A DNA stretch of 64,000 nucleotides, from contig JAJYQO010000047.1 in NCBI GenBank assembly GCA_021794575.1, forward strand, positions 1 through 64,000. Reading direction: 5' to 3'. Of this stretch, positions 24,411 to 34,874 are shown piece after piece. Every line of letters begins with the position of its first letter. The first letter of the stretch is position 1. Source of the DNA: Pseudomonadota bacterium (GTDB taxonomy: Bacteria; Pseudomonadota; Gammaproteobacteria; Xanthomonadales; Rhodanobacteraceae). The notes beneath the pieces are model-generated. The model was not told the DNA's origin. It saw only the letters and a list, made by a program, of their open reading frames with translations, and did no database searches. The translations under genes were made by a program, and so were the position numbers.

Positions 24411-25196
24411 ATGAATGATCCCGGCCAAGCCGTTCCGGCGTATTCCGACTTGCTGTCCTACGCGCCGCGCGCCGATCTGCTGGCCGGCCGCGTGCTTCTG
24501 GTGACCGGCGCGGCCGATGGCATCGGGCGCGCCGTGGCAATGACCTACGCCCGGCATGGCGCGCGACTGGTTCTGCTGGACTGGAACCGCAAGGGACTGG
24601 TGGCGCTGCAGCGCGAACTGGGCGAAGCGGGGCATGCCGAGCCGCTGCTGTGTCCGGCGGACCTGTCGGGCATCACCGTGGCCGGGGTGCGCAAGATCGT
24701 CGACGGCATCGCGACCCGCTGCGGCGTCCTCGATGGCCTGCTCAACAATGCCGGCTGGATCGGCGCCCTGGCGCCGTTCGAGCACTATGCGCCCAATACC
24801 TGGCTGAAGGTGATGAACATCAACCTGGCGGCGCCTTTCTTTCTCACGCAATGGTGCATGCCGCTGCTGCGGAAGTCGCCTGACCCGGCGCTCGGGTTCT
24901 CTCTGCACGCGACGGCGCACGCATTCTGGGGTGGCTTCGCCATGGCCAAGGCGGCGCAGGAAGCGCTGCTGCACGTCCTCGCCGAGGAGTACCACCTGCA
25001 GGGCGCCGCCGCGGTGCGCGTGTTCGGCATCGATCCGGGACCGGTGCTGACGGCGGGGCGGCGCCAGCATTTCCCCGGCGAGGCGCCGGGCGCACATCCG
25101 GCCGCCGAGGACGTCACCGGCCCCTATCTATACGCCATGGGCCCGGATGCGGTGCGCAGCAGTCCGCTGCTGCTGCGTTCGCGCGGCGCCGTGTGA
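24411..25196 (+). CDS. Short-chain dehydrogenase-like protein lacking the catalytic tyrosine
   Basis: A 261-residue SDR-fold protein. The nucleotide site TGAADGIG (32-39) and NNAG (112-115) are intact. The active-site Ser164 and Lys180 are present, but the YxxxK tyrosine is Phe176 (FAMAK; the codon is TTC). Without the tyrosine the normal hydride-transfer chemistry should be severely impaired, so a structural, regulatory or sensor role is possible. It lies 161 bp downstream of the small pet gene on the same strand; that gap has an 8-bp inverted repeat (24346-24353/24380-24387). The Acidithiobacillus pet operons also contain an SDR gene (sdrA) next to the bc1 genes. It is convergent with the LysR gene. 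Confidence 0.85.
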   Translation: MNDPGQAVPAYSDLLSYAPRADLLAGRVLLVTGAADGIGRAVAMTYARHGARLVLLDWNRKGLVALQRELGEAGHAEPLLCPADLSGITVAGVRKIVDGIATRCGVLDGLLNNAGWIGALAPFEHYAPNTWLKVMNINLAAPFFLTQWCMPLLRKSPDPALGFSLHATAHAFWGGFAMAKAAQEALLHVLAEEYHLQGAAAVRVFGIDPGPVLTAGRRQHFPGEAPGAHPAAEDVTGPYLYAMGPDAVRSSPLLLRSRGAV

Positions 25197-25217
25197 GCCG
25201 GTGACGCGCCGGGGCGA

Positions 25218-26156
25218 TCAGCGCGCGCGACGGCGCGCTGGACCCGTCGCGCCATCGGCCGCGGCGTTGGGCGGCGCGGCGAGTGCGGTGTCCAGCAGCG
25301 CCTGCAGCAGCGCGCTGCGATAGCGTCCGCGCGCCAGCACCAGCGAGAGCTGGCGCTGCAGATCCAGAAACGGCGTGGGCAGGATTTCCAGCTCGCCGGC
25401 GGCCAGTTCGGCGCGCACCGCCACGCGCGGCAGGCAGGCGATGCCGAGGCCGGCCAGCACCGCCTGCTTGATCGCCTCGCTGTTGCTCAGTTCGAGCACG
25501 GTGATGCCCGGAGGCAGACGCGTCAGCTCGCGCTCGACCTGCGCGCGCGTGGCCGAGCCGTGCTCGCGCAGGATCCAGCACGCGCCGGCGAAATCCGCGG
25601 GCCGCAGCCGTCGCCGCTGCGTCAGCGGGTGCCCGGGTCGCGCGCACACCGCCAGCGCGTCGTCGCGCCAGGGCAGCACTTCGAGTCCGGTGCGCGCGGC
25701 CGGCCCCTCGACGCAGCCGACATCCAGCGCGTAATCGAGCACGCGCTCCAGCACGGTGTCGGTGTTGTCCACCCCGAGCCGTACCGAGGCCCGCGGATGC
25801 CGGGCGGTGAAACCGCCCAGCAGTTCGCCCACACGGTAGCTGCCCACGGTGTTGCTGGCGCCGATACGCAGCTCGCCCAGCAGTTCGTCCGGCCCGGCGG
25901 CGGCGCTGCGCTCCAGCGCCTGCAGACGCGCCAGCACCTCGCGCGCCTGCGGCAGCAGCGTGCGTCCGCGCGCGTTGAGATGCAGGCGCTGGCGCGCGCG
26001 GTCGAACAGCGCCACGCCGATGCGCCGCTCCATGCCGGCCAGCGCCATGCTGGCGGCGGGCTGCGTCAGATGCAGTTGTTCGGCGGCGGCGCGCACGCTA
26101 CCCAGCGCGGCCACCGCAACGAACACTTCGAGCTGGCGCGGACTGATGCCGATCAT
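25218..26156 (-). CDS. LysR-family transcriptional regulator
   Basis: A 312-residue LysR regulator. The N-terminal winged helix-turn-helix runs from ISPRQLEVFVAVAALGSVRA through LTQPAASMALAGMERRIGVALFDR. A substrate-binding domain follows (LGELRIGASNTVGSYRVGELL, LEVLPWRDDALAVCARPGHPL, IKQAVLAGLGIACLPRVAV), most like the CysB/CbbR-type branch. The effector is unknown. It is transcribed toward the SDR gene and away from ettA, so no divergent target is apparent. A -10-like TAAGCT lies 6 nt upstream of the ATG (26163-26168), with no Shine-Dalgarno sequence, again fitting leaderless translation. Confidence 0.9.
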   Translation of the reverse strand: MIGISPRQLEVFVAVAALGSVRAAAEQLHLTQPAASMALAGMERRIGVALFDRARQRLHLNARGRTLLPQAREVLARLQALERSAAAGPDELLGELRIGASNTVGSYRVGELLGGFTARHPRASVRLGVDNTDTVLERVLDYALDVGCVEGPAARTGLEVLPWRDDALAVCARPGHPLTQRRRLRPADFAGACWILREHGSATRAQVERELTRLPPGITVLELSNSEAIKQAVLAGLGIACLPRVAVRAELAAGELEILPTPFLDLQRQLSLVLARGRYRSALLQALLDTALAAPPNAAADGATGPARRRAR

Positions 26157-26228
26157 GCGCGCAGCTTAGCCGCTGGCGCGCCCGCGCCCCATACTTGCCG
26201 CTTCGGACTCCCGATCCCGGTCCCGGTC

Positions 26229-27890
<1,662 letters not shown>

Positions 27891-28250
27891 GGAATCTCCG
27901 GGATAACGGCAATGCCGCGCCCACACGGCAGGCGGCGGGTGGAATCGGGATGGCGCCGGCTGCTGCAGCGACGCCATGCCGCTGCGCGTGGCGCCTCGAA
28001 GCAGTCGTCGCGCCCCAGCGAAGAAGGTAGCGGGCATCCAGTGCCCTGGCGTCAACGGAATTCCCGCGTGCGCGGGCATGACCGGAATCCGTTCAAGACA
28101 CTGGGCACGGCTGGAGCGCGCCGCGACGGCGGCACGCGATTATCCCCGAGCACGCCGCGCGGCGCCAGCGTCGCTATGCGCAAACCCGCGTCTCCATTAA
28201 ACTTTTGCGCCGATACGGCGCCGCGCGCCTACCCCGCATCCGAGGCCACC
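27891..28250. other. 360-bp divergent gap between ettA and glyA
   Basis: It should hold promoters for both divergent genes, but no clear -35/-10 pair could be assigned; ATTAAA near 28196 is a weak candidate for glyA. A small palindromic unit with core CCCGCGTGCGCGGG (28063-28076), flanked by near-inverted AACGGAATTCC and GGAATCCGTT, lies at about 28054-28096 and looks like a REP-type element. No open frame of interest is seen. Confidence 0.5.
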
Positions 28251-29504
28251 ATGTTCCCCAGCAGCACGCACATCGCCGGCTACGACGACGAACTGGCGCG
28301 CGCCATCGCCGCCGAGCGCCAGCGCCAGGAAGACCACGTCGAGCTGATCGCCTCGGAAAACTACGCCAGCCCGCGCGTGCTCGAGGCGCAGGGCAGCGTG
28401 CTGACCAACAAGTACGCCGAGGGTTATCCGGGCAAGCGCTACTACGGCGGCTGCGAGTACGTGGACATCGCCGAGCGCCTGGCCATCGAACGCGTCAAGG
28501 CGCTGTTTGACTGCGACTACGCCAACGTGCAGCCGCATTCGGGTTCGCAGGCCAACGCGGCGGTGTACTTCGCGCTGCTCGAGCCGGGCGACACCATCCT
28601 CGGCATGAGCCTGGCGCACGGCGGGCACCTGACCCACGGCGCCAAGGTGAACTTTTCCGGCAAGTTGTTCAACGCCGTGCAGTACGGCGTGGATGCCGAT
28701 GGTCGGATCGACTACACCGAGATCGAGCGCCTGGCACGCGAGCACAAGCCGCGGATGATCGTTGCCGGCTTCAGCGCGTATTCGCAGGTGATGGACTGGG
28801 CGCGCTTCCGCGCCATCGCCGAGGCGGCGGGTGCGTATCTGTTCGTGGACATGGCGCACGTCGCCGGCCTGGTCGCCGCCGGCGTGTACCCCAGCCCGCT
28901 GCCGCATGCACACGTGGTCACCAGCACCACGCACAAGACCCTGCGCGGACCGCGCGGCGGCATCATCCTGGCCAAGGGCGCCGACGCGGACCTGCAGAAG
29001 AAACTGCAGTCGATGATCTTCCCCGGTACCCAGGGCGGTCCGCTGATGCACGTGATCGCGGCCAAGGCGGTGGCCTTCAAGGAGGCCCTGGAGCCCGGCT
29101 TCACCCTCTACCAGCAGCAGGTGGTCAAGAACGCCAAGGCCATGGCCGCGACGCTGCAGCGACGCGGCTACCGGATCGTCTCCGGCGGCACCGAGAACCA
29201 CCTGATGTTGATCGACCTGATCGGCCGCGAGGTCACCGGCAAGGACGCCGAGACGGCCCTGGGCAAGGCGCACATCACCGTCAACAAGAACGCCGTGCCG
29301 GGCGATCCGCGCTCGCCGTTCATCACCTCCGGCCTGCGCATCGGCACCCCGGCGGTGACCACTCGCGGCTATCGCGAGGCCGACTGCGGCGCGCTGGCCG
29401 GCTGGATTGCCGATGTGCTCGACGCCCCCGCCGATGAAGCCGTCATCGCCGGCGTGCGCAGCAAGGTCACCGAACAGTGCCGCGCGTTTCCGGTGTATGG
29501 CTGA
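28251..29504 (+). CDS. glyA: Serine hydroxymethyltransferase
   Basis: PLP enzyme interconverting serine and glycine with tetrahydrofolate (EC 2.1.2.1). It has 417 residues, as in E. coli. The PLP lysine is Lys229 in [14 protein letters not shown]. Other family landmarks are [47 protein letters not shown] and [17 protein letters not shown]. It is followed by nrdR and the riboflavin genes, the usual glyA-nrdR-ribD order of many proteobacteria. Confidence 0.97.
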   Translation: MFPSSTHIAGYDDELARAIAAERQRQEDHVELIASENYASPRVLEAQGSVLTNKYAEGYPGKRYYGGCEYVDIAERLAIERVKALFDCDYANVQPHSGSQANAAVYFALLEPGDTILGMSLAHGGHLTHGAKVNFSGKLFNAVQYGVDADGRIDYTEIERLAREHKPRMIVAGFSAYSQVMDWARFRAIAEAAGAYLFVDMAHVAGLVAAGVYPSPLPHAHVVTSTTHKTLRGPRGGIILAKGADADLQKKLQSMIFPGTQGGPLMHVIAAKAVAFKEALEPGFTLYQQQVVKNAKAMAATLQRRGYRIVSGGTENHLMLIDLIGREVTGKDAETALGKAHITVNKNAVPGDPRSPFITSGLRIGTPAVTTRGYREADCGALAGWIADVLDAPADEAVIAGVRSKVTEQCRAFPVYG

Positions 29505-29617
29505 GATGAAGCCGGGACTCGGCAGAGCCCCGCACCGGGGCCGTCTTGACTATTGCGCGCCGACCGGTTTCCCGCACCGTCCGCACGGGGAGATCCGTGC
29601 ACGCCGCGGACTTTTTC

Positions 29618-29655
29618 CGAATCCCGAGTTCCGAGTCCCGAGTTCCGTGTCCCGG
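29618..29655 (+). repeat. Short direct-repeat cluster (CGAGTTCCGAGTCCCG family) before nrdR
   Basis: CGAATCCCGAGTTCCGAGTC and the following bases repeat a 7-8-bp unit (CCCGAGT/TCCGAGT) about five times immediately ahead of nrdR. The same unit forms the inverted arms of the element inserted in hrpA (56948-57085), so it belongs to a dispersed family. The remainder of the 29505-29663 gap has only a short CCCCG-CA-CCGGGG hairpin near 29530-29545. Confidence 0.6.
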
Positions 29656-29663
29656 CTCAACTG

Positions 29664-30194
29664 ATGCACTGCCCCTTCTGCCAGCACGACGATACCCGCG
29701 TGATCGATTCGCGCGTTTCCGAGGACGGCAGCAGCATCCGTCGCCGCCGCGAGTGCCCGGCCTGCGGCGAGCGTTTCAATACCTTCGAAACCGCCGAGAT
29801 CCGCCTGCCGGCGGTGATCAAGAGCGACGGCCGGCGCGAACCGTTCGACGAGCGCAAGCTACGCGTCAGCTTCGAGCGCGCGCTGCAGAAACGCGCGGTC
29901 GGCCCCGAGGCCATCGACACCGCGGTGCGCGCTGTGCTGCACGGTCTGCGCATGGGCGGCGAACGCGAAGTGCCCTCGCTGCAGGTGGGCGAGCTGGTCA
30001 TGGGCGAACTGAAAAAACTCGATCAAGTCGCCTACGTGCGTTTCGCTTCGGTGTACCGGCGCTTCGAGGACGTGCAGGCGTTCCGCGAGGAAATCGAGCG
30101 CCTGGAGCGCGACCTGCCCGTGCTCGAGGGTCTGCAACTGCCCCTGTTGCAACCCGCAGCCGCAGGCAAGCCGGACAAGTCCGGCAAGCGCTGA
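29664..30194 (+). CDS. nrdR: Transcriptional repressor NrdR
   Basis: A 176-residue repressor of ribonucleotide reductase genes that senses ATP/dATP. The N-terminal zinc ribbon has Cys pairs in MHCPFCQH and [13 protein letters not shown]. The ATP-cone domain follows ([44 protein letters not shown]). It is slightly longer than average owing to a Lys/Pro-rich tail. ATG 29664 gives the canonical MHCPFC start. It precedes ribD by 2 bp and is likely co-transcribed with glyA and the rib genes. Confidence 0.96.
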   Translation: MHCPFCQHDDTRVIDSRVSEDGSSIRRRRECPACGERFNTFETAEIRLPAVIKSDGRREPFDERKLRVSFERALQKRAVGPEAIDTAVRAVLHGLRMGGEREVPSLQVGELVMGELKKLDQVAYVRFASVYRRFEDVQAFREEIERLERDLPVLEGLQLPLLQPAAAGKPDKSGKR

Positions 30195-30196
30195 AC

Positions 30197-31438
30197 ATGA
30201 GCGCCTTCAGCGCCGTTGACCACGCGCACATGGCCGAAGCGCTGCGTCTGGCGCAATGCGGCCTGTACACCACGCAGCCCAATCCGCGCGTCGGCTGCGT
30301 GATCGCGCGCGGCGCCGAACGGGTGGGTGAAGGCTTCCACGCGCGCGCCGGCGCACCGCACGCCGAGGTGCACGCGCTGCGCGCCTGCGGCGAACGCGCG
30401 CGCGGCGCCACCGCCTACGTGACGCTGGAACCCTGCGCGCATCATGGGCGCACGCCGCCCTGCGCCGATGCGCTGGTGCAAGCCGGTGTGGCGCGCGTGG
30501 TGGTCGCGTGCAGCGACCCGTTTCCGCGGGTGGCCGGCGCCGGCATCGCACGCCTGCGCGATGCCGGCATCACGGTCGACGCAGGCCTGATGCAGGACGC
30601 CGCGCGCGAGTTGAACCGCGGCTTCTTCAGCCGCATCGAGCGCGGCCGCCCGTGGCTGCGCCTGAAACTGGCCATGAGTCTGGATGGTCGCACCGCGCTG
30701 GCCGACGGCCGCTCGCTATGGATCACCGGCGAGGCGGCGCGCCTGGACGCGGCGCGCTGGCGCGCGCGCAGCTCGGCCATCCTCACCGGCGCCGGCACCG
30801 CGCGCACCGACGACCCGCACCTGACCGTGCGCCTCGATCCCCGCGCATCGCACGGGGATGGCGGGAACATCGACCACCTCACCCCCCGGGAGCGGAGCAG
30901 GGGTGAGGGCACGCCTCTTGCGCAGCGCCGCGAATCAGCCGAATCCCCATCTCCGACCCTTCCCCCGCATGAAGAAGGGAGCCCGGCCACGGCCTTCGTG
31001 CCGCCGCTGCGCGTACTGCTGGACACGCGCCTCGATGCCTTGCATGCGTCCGCGCACCTGCTCGACGCCGCGGCGCGCACCCTGATTCTGCACGCGCCCG
31101 GCGCCACGCCCGCGCACGCCGCCTATGCGCGTGCCGAATGCGTGGCGCTGCCGCTGCGCGACGGCAGACTCGATCTGCACGCCACGCTGGCCCTGCTCGC
31201 CGCGCGCGGCTGCAACGAGGTGCAGGTGGAGGCCGGTGCCGCGCTGGCCGGCGCGCTGCTGCACGCCGGCCTGGTCGACGAATTGCTGCTGTACATCGCG
31301 CCGGTGCTGCTTGGCGACAGCGCGCGCCCGCTGCTGCACCTGCCCACGCTCGCCGACATGGCCGCGCGCTGGCAACTGCGCACGCTGGATCAGCGCATGC
31401 TCGGCGAGGACATGCGCCTGCTGCTGCGCCCCACCTGA
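30197..31438 (+). CDS. ribD: Bifunctional riboflavin deaminase/reductase RibD, with an in-frame repeat insertion
   Basis: Two sequential steps of riboflavin synthesis: deamination and reduction of the pyrimidine intermediate (EC 3.5.4.26/1.1.1.193). The deaminase domain has zinc ligands in APHAEVHAL (HAE) and EPCAHHGRTPPCADAL (PCxxxxxxPPC). The reductase domain starts at WLRLKLAMSLDGRTAL, with TGAGTARTDDPHLTVRL. It has 413 residues, longer than the usual 360-380. About 45 extra residues, rich in Pro/Arg/Glu, lie between LTVRLDPR and PPLRVLLD, where other RibD proteins have a short loop. The extra DNA has the look of a dispersed intergenic repeat. The frame is kept, so the enzyme is probably active. 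It precedes ribE by 9 bp. Confidence 0.95.
   Translation: MSAFSAVDHAHMAEALRLAQCGLYTTQPNPRVGCVIARGAERVGEGFHARAGAPHAEVHALRACGERARGATAYVTLEPCAHHGRTPPCADALVQAGVARVVVACSDPFPRVAGAGIARLRDAGITVDAGLMQDAARELNRGFFSRIERGRPWLRLKLAMSLDGRTALADGRSLWITGEAARLDAARWRARSSAILTGAGTARTDDPHLTVRLDPRASHGDGGNIDHLTPRERSRGEGTPLAQRRESAESPSPTLPPHEEGSPATAFVPPLRVLLDTRLDALHASAHLLDAAARTLILHAPGATPAHAAYARAECVALPLRDGRLDLHATLALLAARGCNEVQVEAGAALAGALLHAGLVDELLLYIAPVLLGDSARPLLHLPTLADMAARWQLRTLDQRMLGEDMRLLLRPT
30846..30995 (+). repeat. Repeat-like element inserted in frame within ribD
   Basis: The inserted stretch contains CTCACCCC (30878-30885) and its inverted copy GGGGTGAG (30900-30907), then CCGACCCTTCCCCCGCATGA and AAGAAGGGAG. 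This is the composition of the CTCACCCC...GGGGTGAG intergenic repeats common in Xanthomonadaceae genomes. It encodes the low-complexity insertion in the RibD reductase domain. Exact borders are uncertain by about 10 bp. Confidence 0.6.
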
Positions 31439-31447
31439 GGAAGCCCC

Positions 31448-32047
31448 ATGTTCACCGGCATCATCCAGTCCGTCGGCCGCGTGGCCGGCATCGAAGCGCG
31501 CGGCGGCGACCTGCGTCTGCGCATCGACTGCGGCGCGCTCGACCTCGGCGGCGTCGCGCCCGGCGACAGCATCGCCGTCAGCGGCGTGTGCCTGACCGCG
31601 ATCGAGCTGGACGCGCACAGTTTCGCGGCCGATGTGTCGCGCGAAACGCTGGCCTGCACCACGCTGGGCGCACTGCAGGTCGACGCATACGTCAATCTTG
31701 AAAAGGCCCTGCGCGTGGGCGATGCGCTGGGCGGGCATCTGGTGGCCGGCCACGTCGACGGCGTCGGCCACGTGCTGGATGTGCGCGCGGACGCGCGCTC
31801 GCAGCGCTGGCGCTTTCGCGCGCCCGCCGAACTGGCGCGCTACATCGCCAGCAAGGGCTCGATCTGCATCGATGGCGTCAGCCTCACCGTCAACGAGGTG
31901 GACGGCACCGTGTTCGGCGTTAACCTGATTCCGCATACCGTGGCGCAGACCTGCTTCGGCCGGCGCACGGCGGGCGCTGCGGTCAATCTGGAGGTCGATC
32001 TGCTGGCGCGCTACGTCGAGCGCATGCTGGGCGCGCGCCCGGGCTGA
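31448..32047 (+). CDS. ribE: Riboflavin synthase alpha subunit
   Basis: A 199-residue enzyme converting two 6,7-dimethyl-8-ribityllumazine molecules to riboflavin (EC 2.5.1.9). It has two homologous lumazine-binding domains. The first begins MFTGIIQSVGRV with GDSIAVSGVCLTAIEL; the second has GGHLVAGHVDGVGHV and SICIDGVSLTVNEVDGTVFGVNLIPHT. Length is typical. It follows ribD after 9 bp; ribBA and ribH, the usual next genes, are not in the window. Its 3' end converges with the ClC gene. Confidence 0.96.
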   Translation: MFTGIIQSVGRVAGIEARGGDLRLRIDCGALDLGGVAPGDSIAVSGVCLTAIELDAHSFAADVSRETLACTTLGALQVDAYVNLEKALRVGDALGGHLVAGHVDGVGHVLDVRADARSQRWRFRAPAELARYIASKGSICIDGVSLTVNEVDGTVFGVNLIPHTVAQTCFGRRTAGAAVNLEVDLLARYVERMLGARPG

Positions 32048-32080
32048 ACCGGTTACGACGGACGTCCACCCTCCTCCGCA

Positions 32081-33937
32081 TCAGTCGCGGCGCGACCAGC
32101 GCAGCCAGCCCAGGTGGCGGTGCGCCACGCTGGTCTCCTCGATGCGGCGGCCGTGCGCGGCGAGAATGTCGCCACGGGTCAGCATGCCGACCACCCGCTG
32201 CGGATCGGCGACATCCACCACCACCAGCCGGCCGATGCCGGCCAGCACCATGTGATCGGCGGCCTCGCGCAGGCTGTGTTCGCCGTGCACCACCCACGGC
32301 GCGCGCCGGATCAGTGTCGCCAGCGGCGCGTCGGGCGCATGCGCGGCATCGAGCAGATCGCGGCGCGTCAGCACGCCGCGCAGCCGGCCGGACTCGTCCA
32401 GCACCGGATAACCCTGGTGTTGCGCTGCCGCCGCGCCGGAAGCCATCCACGCGCGCGCTTCGGCCAGTGTCTGGGCGGCGCGCAGCGTGACCGCCGGCGC
32501 GCTCATCGCGGCGCGCACCGGCACCTGCTCGAGGTAATCGGCGCTGTAGTCGGCGGGCACGCGCACGCCGCGGCGGTCGATTTTCTCGGTCATGATGGTG
32601 GTGCGCATCAGCAGGCCGGAGACCAGGTACGCCGCCATGCAGCCGCCCAGCAGCGGCAGCAGGCCGTGCGGCTGCGCGGTGGTCTCGAAGGCGAACACCA
32701 CCGAGGTGAGCACGGCACGCGAGGCGCCGGCGAACAACGCCGCCATGCCCACCAGCGCGGCCAGGCGCGGGTCCAGGCCCAGCGCCGGCCAGGCGTGCGC
32801 CAGCAGCAGGCCGGTCGCGCCGCCCAGCGCACCGCCGATGGTGAACAGCGGCGCCAGCGTGCCGCCCGAGGTGCCGCTGCCCAGCGCGATCACCCACGAC
32901 AGGAACTTCAGCGCGCACAGCGCCAGCAGCGCGGCCAGGCCGATCCTCCCGGCCACGATCGCCGCGATGTTGCCGTAGCCCACGCCCAAGGTCAGCGGCG
33001 CGAACCAGCCGATCACGCCCACCGCCACGCCGCCCAGCGCCGGCCACCACATCCAGTGCAGCGGCAGCCGCTCGAACTGATCCTCGACCCAATAGGCGGC
33101 GCGCGTCACGCCCACGCTCAGCAGACCCAGCAGCAGGCCCAGCACCGCGCATGCCGCGATGGCCGCCGCACCCGGTATGACCAGATGCGCGAGCGGGAAC
33201 ATCGGCGCGCCGCCTTGCAGCCGGAAGCGCAACGCGGTAGCCGCCACCACGGCGAAAGCGACCGGAATCAGCGAACGCGCGCGACGCTCGAACAGCAGCA
33301 GCTCGATGGCCAGCAGCACCGCCGCCAGCGGCGCCGCGAACACCGCCGCCATGCCGGCTGCGGCGCCCGCGGCCAGCAGCGTCTTGCGCTCATCGGCGGT
33401 GACCTGCACCAGTTGGCCGAGCAGCGAGCCCAGCGCGCCGCCGGTGGCGATGATCGGCCCCTCGGCGCCGAACGGCCCGCCGGTGCCGATGACGATGGCC
33501 GAAGACACCGGCTTCAGCCACACCAGCCGCGGCGGAATGCGGCTCTGGTTGAGCAGCACCTGCTCCATCGCCTCGGGGATGCCGTGGCCGCGGATGGCGC
33601 GCGAGCCGTAGCGCGCCATCACGCCCGCGATCAGCCCGCCGATCACCGGCACCGCGATCACCCAGGCGCCCAGATGATTGCCGGACGGACTGACGAAACT
33701 GTCGGCGACGCGCCCGTAGAACGCCAGATTGGTGATCAGGCCGATCAGCAGGGTCAGCGCGCGCGCGATCAGCGCCGCGGCCAGGCCGATCAGCAGCGCC
33801 AGCAGGCCGATCCACAGCACGCGCCGCGTCGGTGGGCGAAAGCTGCGCGGCATGCGCGCCGCGTCCGAGCCGGATGCCGAGGACGGCGCGACGGGGCTGG
33901 GCTGCGTGCCGCCGTCGATCGATGCGGACTGCGTCAT
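32081..33937 (-). CDS. ClC-type chloride channel/transporter with C-terminal CBS pair
   Basis: A 618-residue membrane protein: ~10-11 helices of the voltage-gated chloride channel family, then two CBS domains. The anion-path motifs are GTGGPFGAEGPIIATGG (the gating Glu is kept, in GAEGP rather than GREGP) and GSGTSGGTLAPLFTIGG (Ser replaces Pro of GSGxPGG). The CBS domains run from about VPVRAAMSAPAVTLRA to GMLTGDILAAHG (the first with GVLTRRDLLDAAH) and may bind adenine nucleotides to regulate transport. The N-terminus has a ~35-residue Ser/Pro-rich segment. Channel or proton antiporter cannot be decided from sequence alone. It is downstream of, and co-directional with, the ABC importer genes but 112 bp away. 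Confidence 0.9.
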   Translation of the reverse strand: MTQSASIDGGTQPSPVAPSSASGSDAARMPRSFRPPTRRVLWIGLLALLIGLAAALIARALTLLIGLITNLAFYGRVADSFVSPSGNHLGAWVIAVPVIGGLIAGVMARYGSRAIRGHGIPEAMEQVLLNQSRIPPRLVWLKPVSSAIVIGTGGPFGAEGPIIATGGALGSLLGQLVQVTADERKTLLAAGAAAGMAAVFAAPLAAVLLAIELLLFERRARSLIPVAFAVVAATALRFRLQGGAPMFPLAHLVIPGAAAIAACAVLGLLLGLLSVGVTRAAYWVEDQFERLPLHWMWWPALGGVAVGVIGWFAPLTLGVGYGNIAAIVAGRIGLAALLALCALKFLSWVIALGSGTSGGTLAPLFTIGGALGGATGLLLAHAWPALGLDPRLAALVGMAALFAGASRAVLTSVVFAFETTAQPHGLLPLLGGCMAAYLVSGLLMRTTIMTEKIDRRGVRVPADYSADYLEQVPVRAAMSAPAVTLRAAQTLAEARAWMASGAAAAQHQGYPVLDESGRLRGVLTRRDLLDAAHAPDAPLATLIRRAPWVVHGEHSLREAADHMVLAGIGRLVVVDVADPQRVVGMLTRGDILAAHGRRIEETSVAHRHLGWLRWSRRD

Positions 33938-34049
33938 GCGGGTGTTCCGGTTGCGGCGAAGCGCGCGAGGCTACGCGGATCGAGGCCGGGTGGCTGGCTG
34001 GAAAATGAACGCCGTGCAGAACCCACGCACCGCGCGCGGGATCACGCAT

Positions 34050-34874
34050 TCAACGCTTGACGCTCCCCAGCAGCAGACCCTGGATGTAATAACGCTGCAG
34101 CAGCAGGAACAGCAGCAGCACCGGCAGCACCGTGACCAGCGCGCCGGCCATCAGCATCTCGACGTTCTGATTGTGCTCGCGCGCCAGCGAGGCCAGCGCG
34201 ATGGGCAGCGTGTAGTGGCCGCTGCCGGTAAGCACGATCAGCGGCCACATGAAGTCGTTCCAGGCGGTGAGGAACGTGAGGATGGTCAAGGTCAGAATGA
34301 TGGGCTTGAGCAGCGGCAGCACCACGCGCAGGAAGATGCGCAGCTCGCCGGCACCGTCGATGCGCGCGGCCTCGAGCAGTTCGTCGGGAATGGCGCGCGC
34401 GTACTGACGCACCAGGTAGATGCCGAAGATGCTGGCCAGCGCGGGCAGGATCACGCCGGCGTAGCTGTCGACGATATGCAGTTCGCGGGCCAGCAGGAAC
34501 AGCGGCATCATCGCCACCTGCGCCGGAATCACCAGCGCGGCCAGCAGCAGGCCGAACACGCGCTCGCGCCCGGCGAAGCGCAGCTTGGCGAAAGCGTAGC
34601 CGGCCAGCAGGTTGCACAGCAGCGAACCCGCGGTGATGCCGCCCGACACCAGCAGGCTATTGAGCAGGTAACGGCCGAGATCGGCGCCCACGAACAGCGC
34701 GCGGTAATTGGCCAGCGTCGCGTGCACCGGCCATAGCGGCGGCGGAAAGCTGCTGGCCGAGCCCGCCGGCATCAGCGACACCGACAGCATCCACAGCAGC
34801 GGGAACAGGGTGACGCCGGCCAGCAGCGCCAGCAGGCCGTTGATGCTCCACGCGGCGGCGCGCGCGGCGTTCAT
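34050..34874 (-). CDS. Carbohydrate ABC transporter permease (MalG type)
   Basis: A 274-residue inner-membrane permease of the CUT1 sugar-importer family. Six hydrophobic helices are visible. The ATPase-contacting EAA loop reads LLEAARIDGAGELRIFLRVVLPLL. The C-terminus is short and basic (LLLGSVKR). Its ATG at 34874 overlaps the stop of the upstream permease as ATGA. It is the last gene of the importer unit. No ATPase gene follows, so a shared MsmK/UgpC-type ATPase elsewhere is needed. Confidence 0.92.
   Translation of the reverse strand: MNAARAAAWSINGLLALLAGVTLFPLLWMLSVSLMPAGSASSFPPPLWPVHATLANYRALFVGADLGRYLLNSLLVSGGITAGSLLCNLLAGYAFAKLRFAGRERVFGLLLAALVIPAQVAMMPLFLLARELHIVDSYAGVILPALASIFGIYLVRQYARAIPDELLEAARIDGAGELRIFLRVVLPLLKPIILTLTILTFLTAWNDFMWPLIVLTGSGHYTLPIALASLAREHNQNVEMLMAGALVTVLPVLLLFLLLQRYYIQGLLLGSVKR

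Noticed and set aside
32114-34060. 648-codon plus-strand frame opposite the ClC gene
   Set aside because: Product is Gln/Arg/His-rich with no hydrophobic or domain pattern; the minus strand has a clear ClC-CBS protein.
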